Source: Chitinophagaceae bacterium
GTDB taxonomy: Bacteria > Bacteroidota > Bacteroidia > Chitinophagales > Chitinophagaceae
DNA: 33,586 bases
Assembly: GCA_004322425.1 (NCBI GenBank)
Contig: SCVJ01000050.1
Span: 1-33,586, forward strand
Reading direction: 5' to 3'
The notes under the pieces were generated by a model that saw nothing but the letters and a program-made list of their open reading frames with translations, did not search any database and was not told the origin of the DNA. The position numbers were made by a program, and so were the translations under genes. Below are positions 8,505-16,866 of the stretch, piece after piece; the stretch's first letter is position 1, and each line of letters opens with the position of its first letter.

Positions 8505-10640
8505 ATGTCAGAATTCGATACTTCACATGTAAAAAATATTGTTTTACTGGGCCATGCCGGTTCCGGTAAAACATCTTTAGCGGAGTGCATGTTATTTGAA
8601 GCTGGTGTTATTACACGAAAAGGAAGTATTACAGAACACAACACTATAGGCGATTATCACGAATTAGAACAACAACGAGGCAATTCCATCTTCAGCAAAT
8701 TGCTACACGCAAAATGGCGTGGTTACAAAATAAATATTATTGACACACCGGGTTATGATGATTTTTCTGGCGAAGTAATCGCGGCACTTCGCGTTGCAGA
8801 TACCGGAGTAATGTTATTAAATGCGTCAATGGGAGTTGAGGTGGGAACTGATATTATTTGGGAATACACCGAGAAATTTAAAACCCCAATGATTTTCGCG
8901 GTTAACAAACTGGATGAATTGGATGCTGATTTTGAACGAACTGTTAGAGAAGCCAAACTTCATTTTGGCAATAAAGTAACTGTAGTACAATACCCATTGC
9001 AAACAGGAGATGGTTTTCATGAAATAATTGATGTTTTGCGAATGACGATGTATCAATTCAAAGATGCTGGAGGGAAACCTGAAAAGTTGCCTATTCCAGA
9101 TTCCGAAAAAGAAAAAGCTGAATTATTGCATAAAGAATTAATTGAAGCAGTTGCAGGAAACGATGAACTGTTGATGGAACAATATTTTGAAAAAGGAGAA
9201 CTGAATGAAGATGAGATTAAGTCGGGATTGAGAAGTGCTATGATTCATCACGATTTATTCCCTCTTTTTTGCTTGTCAGCTCAAAAAAATATGGGAAGTG
9301 GGCGACTGATGGGATTTATTGATAATGTTTGTCCGAGTGCCAATGAAATGCCAGCACAGCTAACTAAATTAGGGGAAAAACTAAAGTGCGATGCCTCAGG
9401 TCCTGCTTGTATTTTTATTTATAAAACAATTAGTGAGCCACACGTTGGAGATCTTTCTTTTTTCAAAGTTTATTCTGGTACAATAAAAAGTGGAATGGAA
9501 TTAGAAAACGAAACCACCGGCGTTAATGAAAAGCTGGCACAACTATTTTTAGTGGAAGGAAATAAAAGAACTGCTATAAACGAATTAGTGGCCGGTGATA
9601 TTGGTGCCACACTCAAACTAAAAAATACACATACCAATAACACGTTACATATTCGAGGTAAAAATTACGAATTACCTGCTATTGAATTTCCTGCACCCAA
9701 TATGACGGTGGCAATTGAGCCCACAAAAAAAGGAGAGGAAGAAAAACTGTCCATTGCTTTGCATCAATTAAAAGAAGAGGATCCTACTTTGAAAGTAGAA
9801 GTTTCAACCGAGTTAAAACAAACATTAATCCATTGCCAGGGCGATATGCACCTCGCAGTTGCAAAATGGAAAATCGAACACAACCACAAGCTGGAGGTTA
9901 AATTTCAAAAACCGAAAATTCCATATCGAGAAACAATTAGAAAAATGGCCGATTCCAATTATCGACACAAAAAACAAAGTGGAGGATCGGGACAGTTTGG
10001 TGAAGTGTACTTGCGCATTGAACCTTGGGTGGAAGGAATGCCCGAGCCACAGGGATTAAATGTTCGTGGAAGAGATACGCACGATTTGGAATGGGGCGGC
10101 AAACTTGTTTTTTACAATTGCATTGTGGGAGGTGCAATTGACACTCGTTTTCTTCCTGCCATTTTAAAAGGAGTGATGGAAAAAATGCACAACGGACCGC
10201 TCACTGGTTCTTATGCTCGCGACATTCGAGTTTGTGTTTACGATGGTAAAATGCATCCGGTGGATAGTAATGATATTTCTTTTAAGATAGCGGGATTGCA
10301 AGCTTTTCGTCAGGCTTTTCAACTAGCCGATCCGCAAATTTTAGAACCCATTTATCACGTGGAAGCACTTTGTCCTGATGATATTACTGGTGCTGTAATG
10401 GGTGATTTGCAAACACGTCGAGCAATTGTAGAAGGAATTGATACAGAAGGAAATTTTCAAAAAATTATTGCCCGTGTACCTCAAATAGAAATGGACGGTT
10501 ATTCTTCTTCCTTGCGATCCATTACTCAAGGACGAGCCAAATTTCGTTCTTCATTTTTGGAATATTCTCCCGTTACATTTGAACTGCAACGGAGATTAAT
10601 TGATGAACACAGTAAAACCACAAAGGAGGAATTGGGGTAG
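8505..10640 (+). CDS. EF-G-like translational GTPase (EF-G paralogue)
   Basis: The 711-residue protein has the five-domain layout of elongation factor G: P-loop GHAGSGKT (16-23), switch I region with RGNSIFSK (59-66), DTPGYDDF (80-87), NKLD (134-137), and domain IV with HKKQSGGSGQFGEV. It differs from canonical EF-G: the P-loop is GHAGSGKT instead of GHIDAGKT, and switch II reads DTPGY where canonical EF-G has DTPGH, so the GTPase-activating histidine is replaced by tyrosine. These features match the EF-G2/FusA2-type paralogues, whose role is less clear than ribosomal translocation. No str operon genes (rpsL, rpsG, tuf) surround it, supporting a paralogue rather than the main fusA. Upstream is an unknown coiled-coil gene at 47 bases. 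Confidence 0.88.
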   Translation: MSEFDTSHVKNIVLLGHAGSGKTSLAECMLFEAGVITRKGSITEHNTIGDYHELEQQRGNSIFSKLLHAKWRGYKINIIDTPGYDDFSGEVIAALRVADTGVMLLNASMGVEVGTDIIWEYTEKFKTPMIFAVNKLDELDADFERTVREAKLHFGNKVTVVQYPLQTGDGFHEIIDVLRMTMYQFKDAGGKPEKLPIPDSEKEKAELLHKELIEAVAGNDELLMEQYFEKGELNEDEIKSGLRSAMIHHDLFPLFCLSAQKNMGSGRLMGFIDNVCPSANEMPAQLTKLGEKLKCDASGPACIFIYKTISEPHVGDLSFFKVYSGTIKSGMELENETTGVNEKLAQLFLVEGNKRTAINELVAGDIGATLKLKNTHTNNTLHIRGKNYELPAIEFPAPNMTVAIEPTKKGEEEKLSIALHQLKEEDPTLKVEVSTELKQTLIHCQGDMHLAVAKWKIEHNHKLEVKFQKPKIPYRETIRKMADSNYRHKKQSGGSGQFGEVYLRIEPWVEGMPEPQGLNVRGRDTHDLEWGGKLVFYNCIVGGAIDTRFLPAILKGVMEKMHNGPLTGSYARDIRVCVYDGKMHPVDSNDISFKIAGLQAFRQAFQLADPQILEPIYHVEALCPDDITGAVMGDLQTRRAIVEGIDTEGNFQKIIARVPQIEMDGYSSSLRSITQGRAKFRSSFLEYSPVTFELQRRLIDEHSKTTKEELG

Positions 10641-10728
10641 TAAAATTTACATACTTAAAAAAATAGATAGAGTTTAATAAATTGAATTTAAGAATTCTAT
10701 GTTCACTCAAATCTTGCACACAACACAT

Positions 10729-10736
10729 TATCTTTG
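10729..10736 (+). promoter_or_regulatory. -7 promoter element of the ICMT-type gene
   Basis: TATCTTTG followed by C, 28 bases before the ATG at 10765. The -33 region is poor. Confidence 0.45.
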
Positions 10737-10764
10737 CGTTCTATTTTTATAACCAACTATTATT

Positions 10765-11502
10765 ATGGCATTGCAAGAAGAAATGGAGCAGCAGGGAAAC
10801 TGGCTGTTTCGCTATCGTAGTTATCTTCCCATCATTATTCTTTTTATTGCACTGGGGGTTTTTCTGTATGAAAAAAAATCAGCAAGCCCTTGTCCAACAA
10901 CGTTATATTTTCAAATGGCTTGTTTACTAATAAGCTTGCTTGGCTTGGTTATCAGAATTTACACAGTTGGTTATACTCCAAAAAATACTTCGGGCAGAAA
11001 TGTAGAAGGGCAGGTGGCCGAATTTTTAAATACAAGTGGTATTTATTCTGTGGTGCGTCATCCTTTGTACCTCGGTAATTTTTTTATGTGGCTAGGTCCT
11101 GCGGCATTAACTGCAAACAGTTGGTTCATTATTGCTTTTTGTTTTTTCTATTGGGTTTATTACGAACGAATCATGTTTGCCGAAGAGCAATTTTTAAGAA
11201 GAAAATTTGGAGCTGCGTATGAAGATTGGGCTAAAAAAACTCCTGCATTTTTCCCGGCTTGTAAAAAAATAATTTCTTCGCAACTTACTTTTAGTTGGAA
11301 AAAAGTGTTGAAGAAAGAAAAAAATGGATTGGTGGCTGTGTTTTTAATTTTCACTTTGTTTGATATTTCGGGGAAGTGGATGACTAATCAAACAGACTAC
11401 AATTATATTCTAATCATTGCATCGGGAATTTCAGTTCTACTTTACTTATTGCTAAAATACCTGAAGAGTTACACTACGTTACTAGAAGAAGACGGACGAT
11501 AA
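10765..11502 (+). CDS. Membrane methyltransferase of the isoprenylcysteine carboxyl methyltransferase (ICMT/PEMT) type
   Basis: The 245-residue protein has several hydrophobic segments (about 23-38, 52-69, 99-135 and two C-terminal ones near 190-235). Its core carries the hallmarks of the ICMT/PEMT-type integral membrane methyltransferases: SVVRHPLYLGNFFMWLG (about 94-110), and EEQFLRRKFGAAYEDWAKKTPAFFP (about 138-162 in outline), which forms the SAM-binding and catalytic C-terminal part. Bacterial members have no prenylated protein substrate in most cases, so the acceptor is unknown; a lipid or lipid-linked group is a guess. Two extra C-terminal membrane segments follow the catalytic core, longer than minimal family members. 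It has its own -7 box and converges with the sugar-oxidation operon, ending 22 bases before it. Confidence 0.75.
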   Translation: MALQEEMEQQGNWLFRYRSYLPIIILFIALGVFLYEKKSASPCPTTLYFQMACLLISLLGLVIRIYTVGYTPKNTSGRNVEGQVAEFLNTSGIYSVVRHPLYLGNFFMWLGPAALTANSWFIIAFCFFYWVYYERIMFAEEQFLRRKFGAAYEDWAKKTPAFFPACKKIISSQLTFSWKKVLKKEKNGLVAVFLIFTLFDISGKWMTNQTDYNYILIIASGISVLLYLLLKYLKSYTTLLEEDGR

Positions 11503-11524
11503 AATATAAAAGGGTAGAAGTAAG

Positions 11525-12949
11525 TTACAGATTCAGGCTCCAACCATCTCTGTATTCTCTTTTTACAAATTGATTTGCTTCTTCAAAATTGGTAATGCTC
11601 ATATTTTTAGAATCCCATAATAATTTTTTTCTTCCTAACCATTTATCACCCCAACCTGTAAGTTTTGGATTTTTTATCAAGAAACTACGAATAGCCAAAT
11701 TTCCAATTAAAATACTTTCTGTAAAAGGTCCAGCATATTCAAATGGAGAGCTAGTTTCGGCATTGCCATAACCGGCAATACAGGCATTAACCCATTGCTG
11801 ATAATGTCCTTCGGGCACTCGTTTAATAGTTTCTTTTGGCATTTTCTTTTCCTTCATCAGTTTTGTTGGTAGCAGTTGTGGGTTTTGTCCATAACAATCA
11901 ATTAACATTTTTCCTTTTGTTCCAACAAGTAATACTCCACCATCCCAATTTCCAAAGGCTTCCTCAGGTAAAAGTTCATCGGGTCTTTGTGGTAATAATC
12001 CTCCATCAAACCACGATACTTTTATATTCCCTTTTCCATCTGTTCTTGGGTAATTGAGATGAATGATTGATGAAGCAGGGAATGCATCTTGATTTTGCGT
12101 GTCATTCCACATTTCTCTCCAAATAGTTGCCATACTGCATTCTACGGAATCGGGATATTGAATAGGTAATATTCTATAAATAGGATCCATAATATGGCAA
12201 GCCATATCGCCCAATGCTCCAGTTCCAAATGCACTCCAACCTCTCCAGTTGAACGGCAAATAAGCAGGATTGTAATCAATTTTTTTGGATGGGCCCAACC
12301 ATAAATCCCAATCCAATTCTTTTGGAATTTCATGAACACCCGAAGGTGTTGGAATTCCTTGTGGCCATACAGGACGGTTAGTCCACGCATAAGCAGTATG
12401 TACAGAACCAATCATTCCAGCTTCATACATTTCTTTGGCTTTACGAACTCCATCGCCAGAACCACCTTGATTACCCATTTGTGTAATTACTTTATATTTT
12501 CTTGCAGCTTCGGTTAATATTCTTGCTTCGTAAATATCGTGTGTCAGCGGTTTTTGAGTGTACACATGTTTGCCTAATTGCATAGCTGCAATTGTAGCTA
12601 CGGCATGTGTGTGATCGGGTGTTGAAATGGAAACAGCATCAATATTTTTATGCTCTTTTTCCAGCATCTCTCTAAAATCTCGGTAGTAAGTAGCGGAAGA
12701 AAAACTTTTACGAGAAGCCGCCGCTTCTCTATCGTCAACATCGCAGAGGGATACAATATTTACTTTACCACTTTTAAAAAATTCAGCCAAATCGCTTCTG
12801 CCTTTTCCGCCAACACCAATGCCGGCAATATTTAATTTATCGCTGGGTGCTATAAATCCTCGGCCCATTACTGAACGAGGAATTATAAAAAATCCGGCAG
12901 TTGAAAACGATATATTTCTTATAAATTTTCTTCTTGATGGATGTTGCAT
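11525..12949 (-). CDS. Tat-exported Gfo/Idh/MocA family oxidoreductase
   Basis: This 474-residue protein begins with a twin-arginine signal (SRRKFIRN, residues 5-12, then a hydrophobic stretch), predicting export in folded form with bound NAD(P). The Rossmann domain shows IAGIGVGGKGR (41-51) and ISTPDHTHA (108-116), with TQKPLTHD (131-138) holding the catalytic lysine; most cytoplasmic family members have EKP here instead of QKP. The C-terminal domain contains GALGDMACHIMDP, characteristic of the secreted subfamily found in Bacteroidota and Planctomycetes. These enzymes act on sugars or sugar acids, some in oxidation or reduction of 3-keto-glycosides. It is the last gene of a minus-strand operon, 21 bases after the small subunit, linking it functionally to the GMC dehydrogenase. 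Confidence 0.9.
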   Translation of the reverse strand: MQHPSRRKFIRNISFSTAGFFIIPRSVMGRGFIAPSDKLNIAGIGVGGKGRSDLAEFFKSGKVNIVSLCDVDDREAAASRKSFSSATYYRDFREMLEKEHKNIDAVSISTPDHTHAVATIAAMQLGKHVYTQKPLTHDIYEARILTEAARKYKVITQMGNQGGSGDGVRKAKEMYEAGMIGSVHTAYAWTNRPVWPQGIPTPSGVHEIPKELDWDLWLGPSKKIDYNPAYLPFNWRGWSAFGTGALGDMACHIMDPIYRILPIQYPDSVECSMATIWREMWNDTQNQDAFPASSIIHLNYPRTDGKGNIKVSWFDGGLLPQRPDELLPEEAFGNWDGGVLLVGTKGKMLIDCYGQNPQLLPTKLMKEKKMPKETIKRVPEGHYQQWVNACIAGYGNAETSSPFEYAGPFTESILIGNLAIRSFLIKNPKLTGWGDKWLGRKKLLWDSKNMSITNFEEANQFVKREYRDGWSLNL

Positions 12950-12970
12950 AATTTATTTCTATTCTTAATT

Positions 12971-13627
12971 TTAACTATCAAAACGAATACATTCAAACAA
13001 TTCTTTTTCGGAATAAGTCAAACCATATTGGGCTAAAACTTCAGTGGGTACTCCATTCCATTGATTGGGTGTATTTCCTTTATAGCCGATATCTTTTACA
13101 CCTTCCTGCGAAGTATAAAAACCGGTTGATGTAAGATCTCGCATTAAACTGAAAAATTTTACACCCTGACTCATTTCTGGTTTTGCTCTTTTTGGAAAAG
13201 CTATTTTATCAACTACCGATAGTTGTTCAGTTGGAGTACAATCAAAAAAAGATTTATCATACTTTTTTAAGCAGTAAATATCTAACCATCGTAATCCACC
13301 TTTCATGGGTACTTGATGGCTGGGCATATCCTTAACAATAAAAGCAATAAATTCTGGAACCTTGGCTTCACTGGCACTACCACTAATTTCATCAGCAGGA
13401 ATAATAATATCGGCAAGAACAGTAATTGTTTTCATTTCATGAACTGTAAAAAAATCAGGTTCTGACAATAATTTTTTTTCTCTTTCAAATTCTTCTTTAG
13501 CACGATCGAGATTAAATTTTGGTTCAGTTACTTTATTATTCTGTTCAGTATTAGTACATCCAATAACCACTGCACCTGTTGCTATTGCACCTGTGGCAAG
13601 AATTTTTAATGATTTTCTACGATCCAT
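12971..13627 (-). CDS. Gluconate 2-dehydrogenase subunit 3 family protein (Tat-type lipoprotein)
   Basis: This 218-residue protein matches the small (gamma) subunit family of membrane-bound FAD sugar dehydrogenases: FTVHEMKTITVLADIIIPAD (about 59-78), then a helical region and the SQGVKFFSLMRDLTSTGFYTS block (about 154-174), with GYKGNTPNQWNG near the end. The N-terminus has RRKSLKIL followed by a hydrophobic segment ending VVIGC, so both a Tat motif and a lipobox are present; the mature protein would be anchored by the cysteine at about residue 24. In characterised complexes this subunit carries the Tat signal for the signal-less catalytic subunit. The gene starts 9 bases after the GMC gene, so co-expression is expected. 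Confidence 0.88.
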   Translation of the reverse strand: MDRRKSLKILATGAIATGAVVIGCTNTEQNNKVTEPKFNLDRAKEEFEREKKLLSEPDFFTVHEMKTITVLADIIIPADEISGSASEAKVPEFIAFIVKDMPSHQVPMKGGLRWLDIYCLKKYDKSFFDCTPTEQLSVVDKIAFPKRAKPEMSQGVKFFSLMRDLTSTGFYTSQEGVKDIGYKGNTPNQWNGVPTEVLAQYGLTYSEKELFECIRFDS

Positions 13628-13636
13628 AAAAGCAAG

Positions 13637-15385
13637 TTAAAGATTATTTTTTTTCATTTCGGAAATAATATATTCACTGGCACGCATACTCAATGCCAAA
13701 ATAGTCCAAGTAATATTTTTATCAGCTTGGCTTACAAAAGCAGCACCATCCACAACGAATAAGTTTTTACAATCATGTGCTTGATTCCATTTGTTCAATG
13801 CCGATTTTTTAGAATCATTTCCCATTCTAACAGTTCCAGCTTCATGAATAATTTTTCCGGGAGCTTCCAATCCGTAATCATTCTCAGGTCCATCGTCAGC
13901 ACCCCAAGTAGTAATAGCACCCATATTGTGCATAATTTCCTTAAAGGTTTCCTTCATGTGTTTTGCTTGATTTATTTCATAATCACTCCATTTTACATTG
14001 AAGCGTAAAACAGGAATTCCGTATTTATCAACTGTAGTCGGATCTATTTCGCAATAATTATCTTCTCGAGGAATTGCTTCTCCACGACCAGCCATACCAA
14101 CTCCGGCACCATAAAAGAAACGATGATCTTCTTTCAAAGATTTTCCATAACCACCAGCTTCTTTTTGCTGTCCTTTTACTAAAAATTTACCATTTAGATT
14201 TTCCATTCCAAATCCAAAACCATAAGCAGGTTGGCTCATGCCTCCCCAATATTCAATATGATATCCTCGCGGAAAATCAAGCTTTTTATTATCCAACCAC
14301 CAAGGAGAATAAACGTGCAGTCCTCCAACTCCATCTTCATTATATCTTTTTCTATCAAACAATTGAGGTAATAATCCACCCATTGCAGCACCAGTGGAAT
14401 CGTGTAAATATTTACCGACTACATTACTACTATTTGCAAGTCCATTCGGATAACGAACAGACTTTGAGTTGAGTAAAAGTCTGGAAGATTCACAAGCACT
14501 AGCAGCAAGTATCACCACGCGACCACTTACTTCATATTCCATCATATCATCTTTATTGATATAGGAAACACCAGTTGCTAAACCGTCTTTGTTTGTTAAT
14601 ACTTCGCGAACCATTGCATTGGCAACAACATCAATATTTCCGGTTTTCATTGCAGGATAAATTAAAACATTACTCGAAGAAAAATCGGCTTTAGCCATGC
14701 TACAATTTCGATTGCACTGCCCGCAATAAAAACATGCATTACGGTCGCCGTGTTGTTCTTCTTTTTTTGTAATGATAGAAAGTCGAGATGGAATTACAGT
14801 AACGCCGGATGTTGCCGCAGCATTTTTTATCATTAGTTCATGAAGCCGAGGTTTTGGTGGTGGTAGAAAATAACCGTCAGGGTCATTTACTAAACCTTCA
14901 TTTGTTCCAAAAATTCCAATCAATTTATCAATACGATCGTAAAAAGGTTTTACATCTTCGTAACCAATAGGCCAATTATCTCCCAATCCATCAATACTTT
15001 TTCGTTTAAAATCGTGTGGGCCAAATCGAAGTGAAATTCTTCCCCAATGGTTTGTTCTTCCCCCTAACATTCTTGCTCGCCACCAATCCCATTTAGTTCC
15101 TGCTGTATGCGTATAAGGCTCTCCTTCAATATCCCATCCATAATAGCAAGCATCAAAATCTCCGAAAGGACGAAACTTAGTACTTGCACCACGACGAGGG
15201 CTATCCCAGGGATTTTTTAATTGCGTAATGTTTTTTTGTGGATCATACATGGAACCGGCTTCCAATAAACAAACTTTCAAACCAGCGTTTGCAAGAGTAT
15301 AAGCTGCCATGCCGCCACCTGCGCCGGAACCCACAATAACAGCGTCATAAAATTTTGATTGTTTCTTTATTTGAATGGATTCCAT
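13637..15385 (-). CDS. GMC-family FAD sugar dehydrogenase with four-cysteine cluster motif
   Basis: This 582-residue flavoenzyme has the dinucleotide-binding VGSGAGGG (18-25) and LLEAGS (40-45), the GGRTNHWGR block (108-116) near the flavin, and a C-terminal HEAGTVRMG (H514) and DKNITW (N557) giving the usual GMC catalytic His/Asn pair. Residues 218-228 read CFYCGQCNRNC, four cysteines (218, 221, 224, 228). A cysteine cluster in the equivalent region binds a 3Fe-4S centre in FAD-glucose dehydrogenases, so an iron-sulphur relay is likely here. The protein has no signal peptide of its own; export by hitchhiking on the Tat signal of the following small subunit is the expected mechanism. It is the first gene of a three-gene operon. 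The substrate (a sugar, glycoside or sugar acid) is not determinable from sequence alone. Confidence 0.92.
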   Translation of the reverse strand: MESIQIKKQSKFYDAVIVGSGAGGGMAAYTLANAGLKVCLLEAGSMYDPQKNITQLKNPWDSPRRGASTKFRPFGDFDACYYGWDIEGEPYTHTAGTKWDWWRARMLGGRTNHWGRISLRFGPHDFKRKSIDGLGDNWPIGYEDVKPFYDRIDKLIGIFGTNEGLVNDPDGYFLPPPKPRLHELMIKNAAATSGVTVIPSRLSIITKKEEQHGDRNACFYCGQCNRNCSMAKADFSSSNVLIYPAMKTGNIDVVANAMVREVLTNKDGLATGVSYINKDDMMEYEVSGRVVILAASACESSRLLLNSKSVRYPNGLANSSNVVGKYLHDSTGAAMGGLLPQLFDRKRYNEDGVGGLHVYSPWWLDNKKLDFPRGYHIEYWGGMSQPAYGFGFGMENLNGKFLVKGQQKEAGGYGKSLKEDHRFFYGAGVGMAGRGEAIPREDNYCEIDPTTVDKYGIPVLRFNVKWSDYEINQAKHMKETFKEIMHNMGAITTWGADDGPENDYGLEAPGKIIHEAGTVRMGNDSKKSALNKWNQAHDCKNLFVVDGAAFVSQADKNITWTILALSMRASEYIISEMKKNNL

Positions 15386-15404
15386 CTTTATAACATTTGG
15401 ATTT

Positions 15405-15412
15405 CAAATTTA
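15405..15412 (-). promoter_or_regulatory. -7 promoter element of the GMC operon
   Basis: On the minus strand this reads TAAATTTG, 19 bases before the GMC ATG at 15385. I see no convincing -33 TTTG at the right spacing. Confidence 0.45.
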
Positions 15413-15487
15413 ATATGTTCCAATTAGTAAGCTATAAAAATATTTTGAAATCTTACAAATTGCACGAAATCGGTAGTGGGTAATTTT

Positions 15488-15724
15488 TTATTGGATGCTC
15501 TTTCCAATAAAGTATCCGAATAAAAAACCAGCAATTAATCCGCCAATCCATAAAACAATATTTTCTATACCACTAAAAAAGAAAATTGAAAAACCGACAA
15601 CAGCTCCTATTATTGAAAATATTAATTTGGGATTCCCTTTTGTAGTTTGGGTTGAAGATTTGAACGAGCCCTGATAATGTTTCAAGTGATCTTTATGATT
15701 TCTGCGATGGTGTGATTTGGCCAT
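15488..15724 (-). CDS. Small unrecognised two-helix membrane protein
   Basis: I take ATG at 15724 as the start (78 residues); a TTG four codons upstream is less likely. The first ~35 residues are basic and histidine-rich (MAKSHHRRNHKDHLKHYQG), followed by two hydrophobic segments, IFSIIGAVVGFSIFFFSGI and IVLWIGGLIAGFLFGYFIG. The latter has glycine-zipper-like GG-x3-G-x3-G spacing that favours tight helix packing. It may be a small membrane-anchored protein with a cytosolic basic tail. I do not recognise a family. It is downstream of a terminator that separates it from the larger membrane protein gene at 15805. Confidence 0.6.
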   Translation of the reverse strand: MAKSHHRRNHKDHLKHYQGSFKSSTQTTKGNPKLIFSIIGAVVGFSIFFFSGIENIVLWIGGLIAGFLFGYFIGKSIQ

Positions 15725-15751
15725 TTTTAAATTCAATTTACGAAATATAAA

Positions 15752-15781
15752 ATAAAAAAAGAGTCTCTTTTGGAGACTCTT
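15752..15781 (-). terminator. Strong rho-independent terminator of the four-helix membrane protein gene
   Basis: A perfect 9-bp stem (AAGAGTCTC at 15759-15767, GAGACTCTT at 15773-15781) has a 5-base loop. On the minus strand the stem is followed by a run of T (TTTTTATTTT), as expected for transcription ending after the gene at 15805-16605. Confidence 0.88.
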
Positions 15782-15804
15782 AATAAAAATAGTTTAGTTA
15801 CTAC

Positions 15805-16605
15805 TTATTTAGTTTTGAAAGGTAAAGAAGGATTACTAATCCATTTTAGAAGTGTAGCTCCTAAAGAGTATAAAAATCCGTAGATACCAAGAATAACATA
15901 GAAAGCAGCAGCTACTTGTATAACGTCAACATAAGATCTTACAAGTGTTTCAAGGCCAGCAGCATTCCAACCACCTGCAGTTCTTGCAGCAACGGAGGTG
16001 TAGCTATTTAAATCTAAAGAAACATCAAGCTTTAAACAAGTAAATGCATGATCTAATACACCGTTCATTGCAGTTACAGCCCAGCTATAAGTTGGTGCAA
16101 TAAAAGTATTAACAGCGGAAAGAGCGCCAGAAGCTTCAGAGAAAAGGCCAGCACCATTTAATAATGTGCCTACAGTAACTACAACAGCAGAAACTAAAGC
16201 GGTTACCGCAGTTACTTCTCCTACTAGGCGGATATTGGTTTTCATGAAATCATGCAATAAAAAACGAATCACTCCAGAATCACCAGTTCCCAAAGAGTCG
16301 CCTCTTGAGCGGATAATTTGTGTTAATGGAAATGCAGCATACAAGCAAATTACAGCAGTAAGAACGCTACCGGCTTTTGAAAGCATGTCGCCATCGCCAC
16401 CTAAAAAAGAAGCTGCAGCAGTAGCAGTAGCCCAAAGCATTGATAAAAGAACTACAAAAGCAAGTAATTGATAAATACATTTAAAATAGCATCTGATTCC
16501 ATTGTTAGAATCGAAGCCATCAACCATGCCGCCAATTTTTGCTCCTAGTACACGATCATTAATCTGACCTGGGAAATCGAGAACTTGTTGATAGATTTTT
16601 TTCAT
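15805..16605 (-). CDS. Unrecognised four-helix membrane protein
   Basis: I do not recognise this 266-residue protein. It has four likely membrane segments: about 45-68 (LLAFVVLLSMLWATATAAAS), 78-97, 128-150 (very V/A/T-rich) and 226-253. There is no signal peptide; the N-terminal 40 residues are polar and include KIGGMVDGFDSNNGIRCYFKC. The segment between helices 3 and 4 (about 151-225) is a long loop, rich in A, S, N and T, with a single cysteine at 190. Composition is unusually rich in alanine and valine compared with its neighbours. The gene ends with the strongest terminator in the window. I find no motif that indicates an enzyme or transporter. ATG at 16605 is the only reasonable start. 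Confidence 0.72.
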   Translation of the reverse strand: MKKIYQQVLDFPGQINDRVLGAKIGGMVDGFDSNNGIRCYFKCIYQLLAFVVLLSMLWATATAAASFLGGDGDMLSKAGSVLTAVICLYAAFPLTQIIRSRGDSLGTGDSGVIRFLLHDFMKTNIRLVGEVTAVTALVSAVVVTVGTLLNGAGLFSEASGALSAVNTFIAPTYSWAVTAMNGVLDHAFTCLKLDVSLDLNSYTSVAARTAGGWNAAGLETLVRSYVDVIQVAAAFYVILGIYGFLYSLGATLLKWISNPSLPFKTK

Positions 16606-16841
16606 AAATAGTTTGTTTTAGAATTTAAATATATGGTATTCTTTTAATACTGCATCTTTTTGAGAACATTTTGAAATTTATTTTTTTGCACATTGTGGAA
16701 AGAATGTGAATAGCAAGTTCAAGAACAAAGATTTTAAGAATAAGAAGTCGCTACTATTTTTTTTATCTTGTTATTACTTAAAAAAAACTTCTGCTGAATT
16801 CACGATCGTAAATTCAATACTTAAAATCCATCTGCTTAAGT

Positions 16842-16849
16842 TAAATTTG
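16842..16849 (+). promoter_or_regulatory. -7 promoter element of the thiolase gene
   Basis: TAAATTTG followed by CA, 17 bases before the ATG at 16867. The rest of the 261-base gap (16606-16866) is AT-rich, and I see no other gene or hairpin in it. Confidence 0.5.
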
Positions 16850-16866
16850 CACCTCAACCATTTTAA

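Noticed and set aside
10682-10930. Plus-strand open frame overlapping the ICMT-type gene
   Set aside because: It is a different frame of a gene with recognised motifs, and it contains the promoter box.
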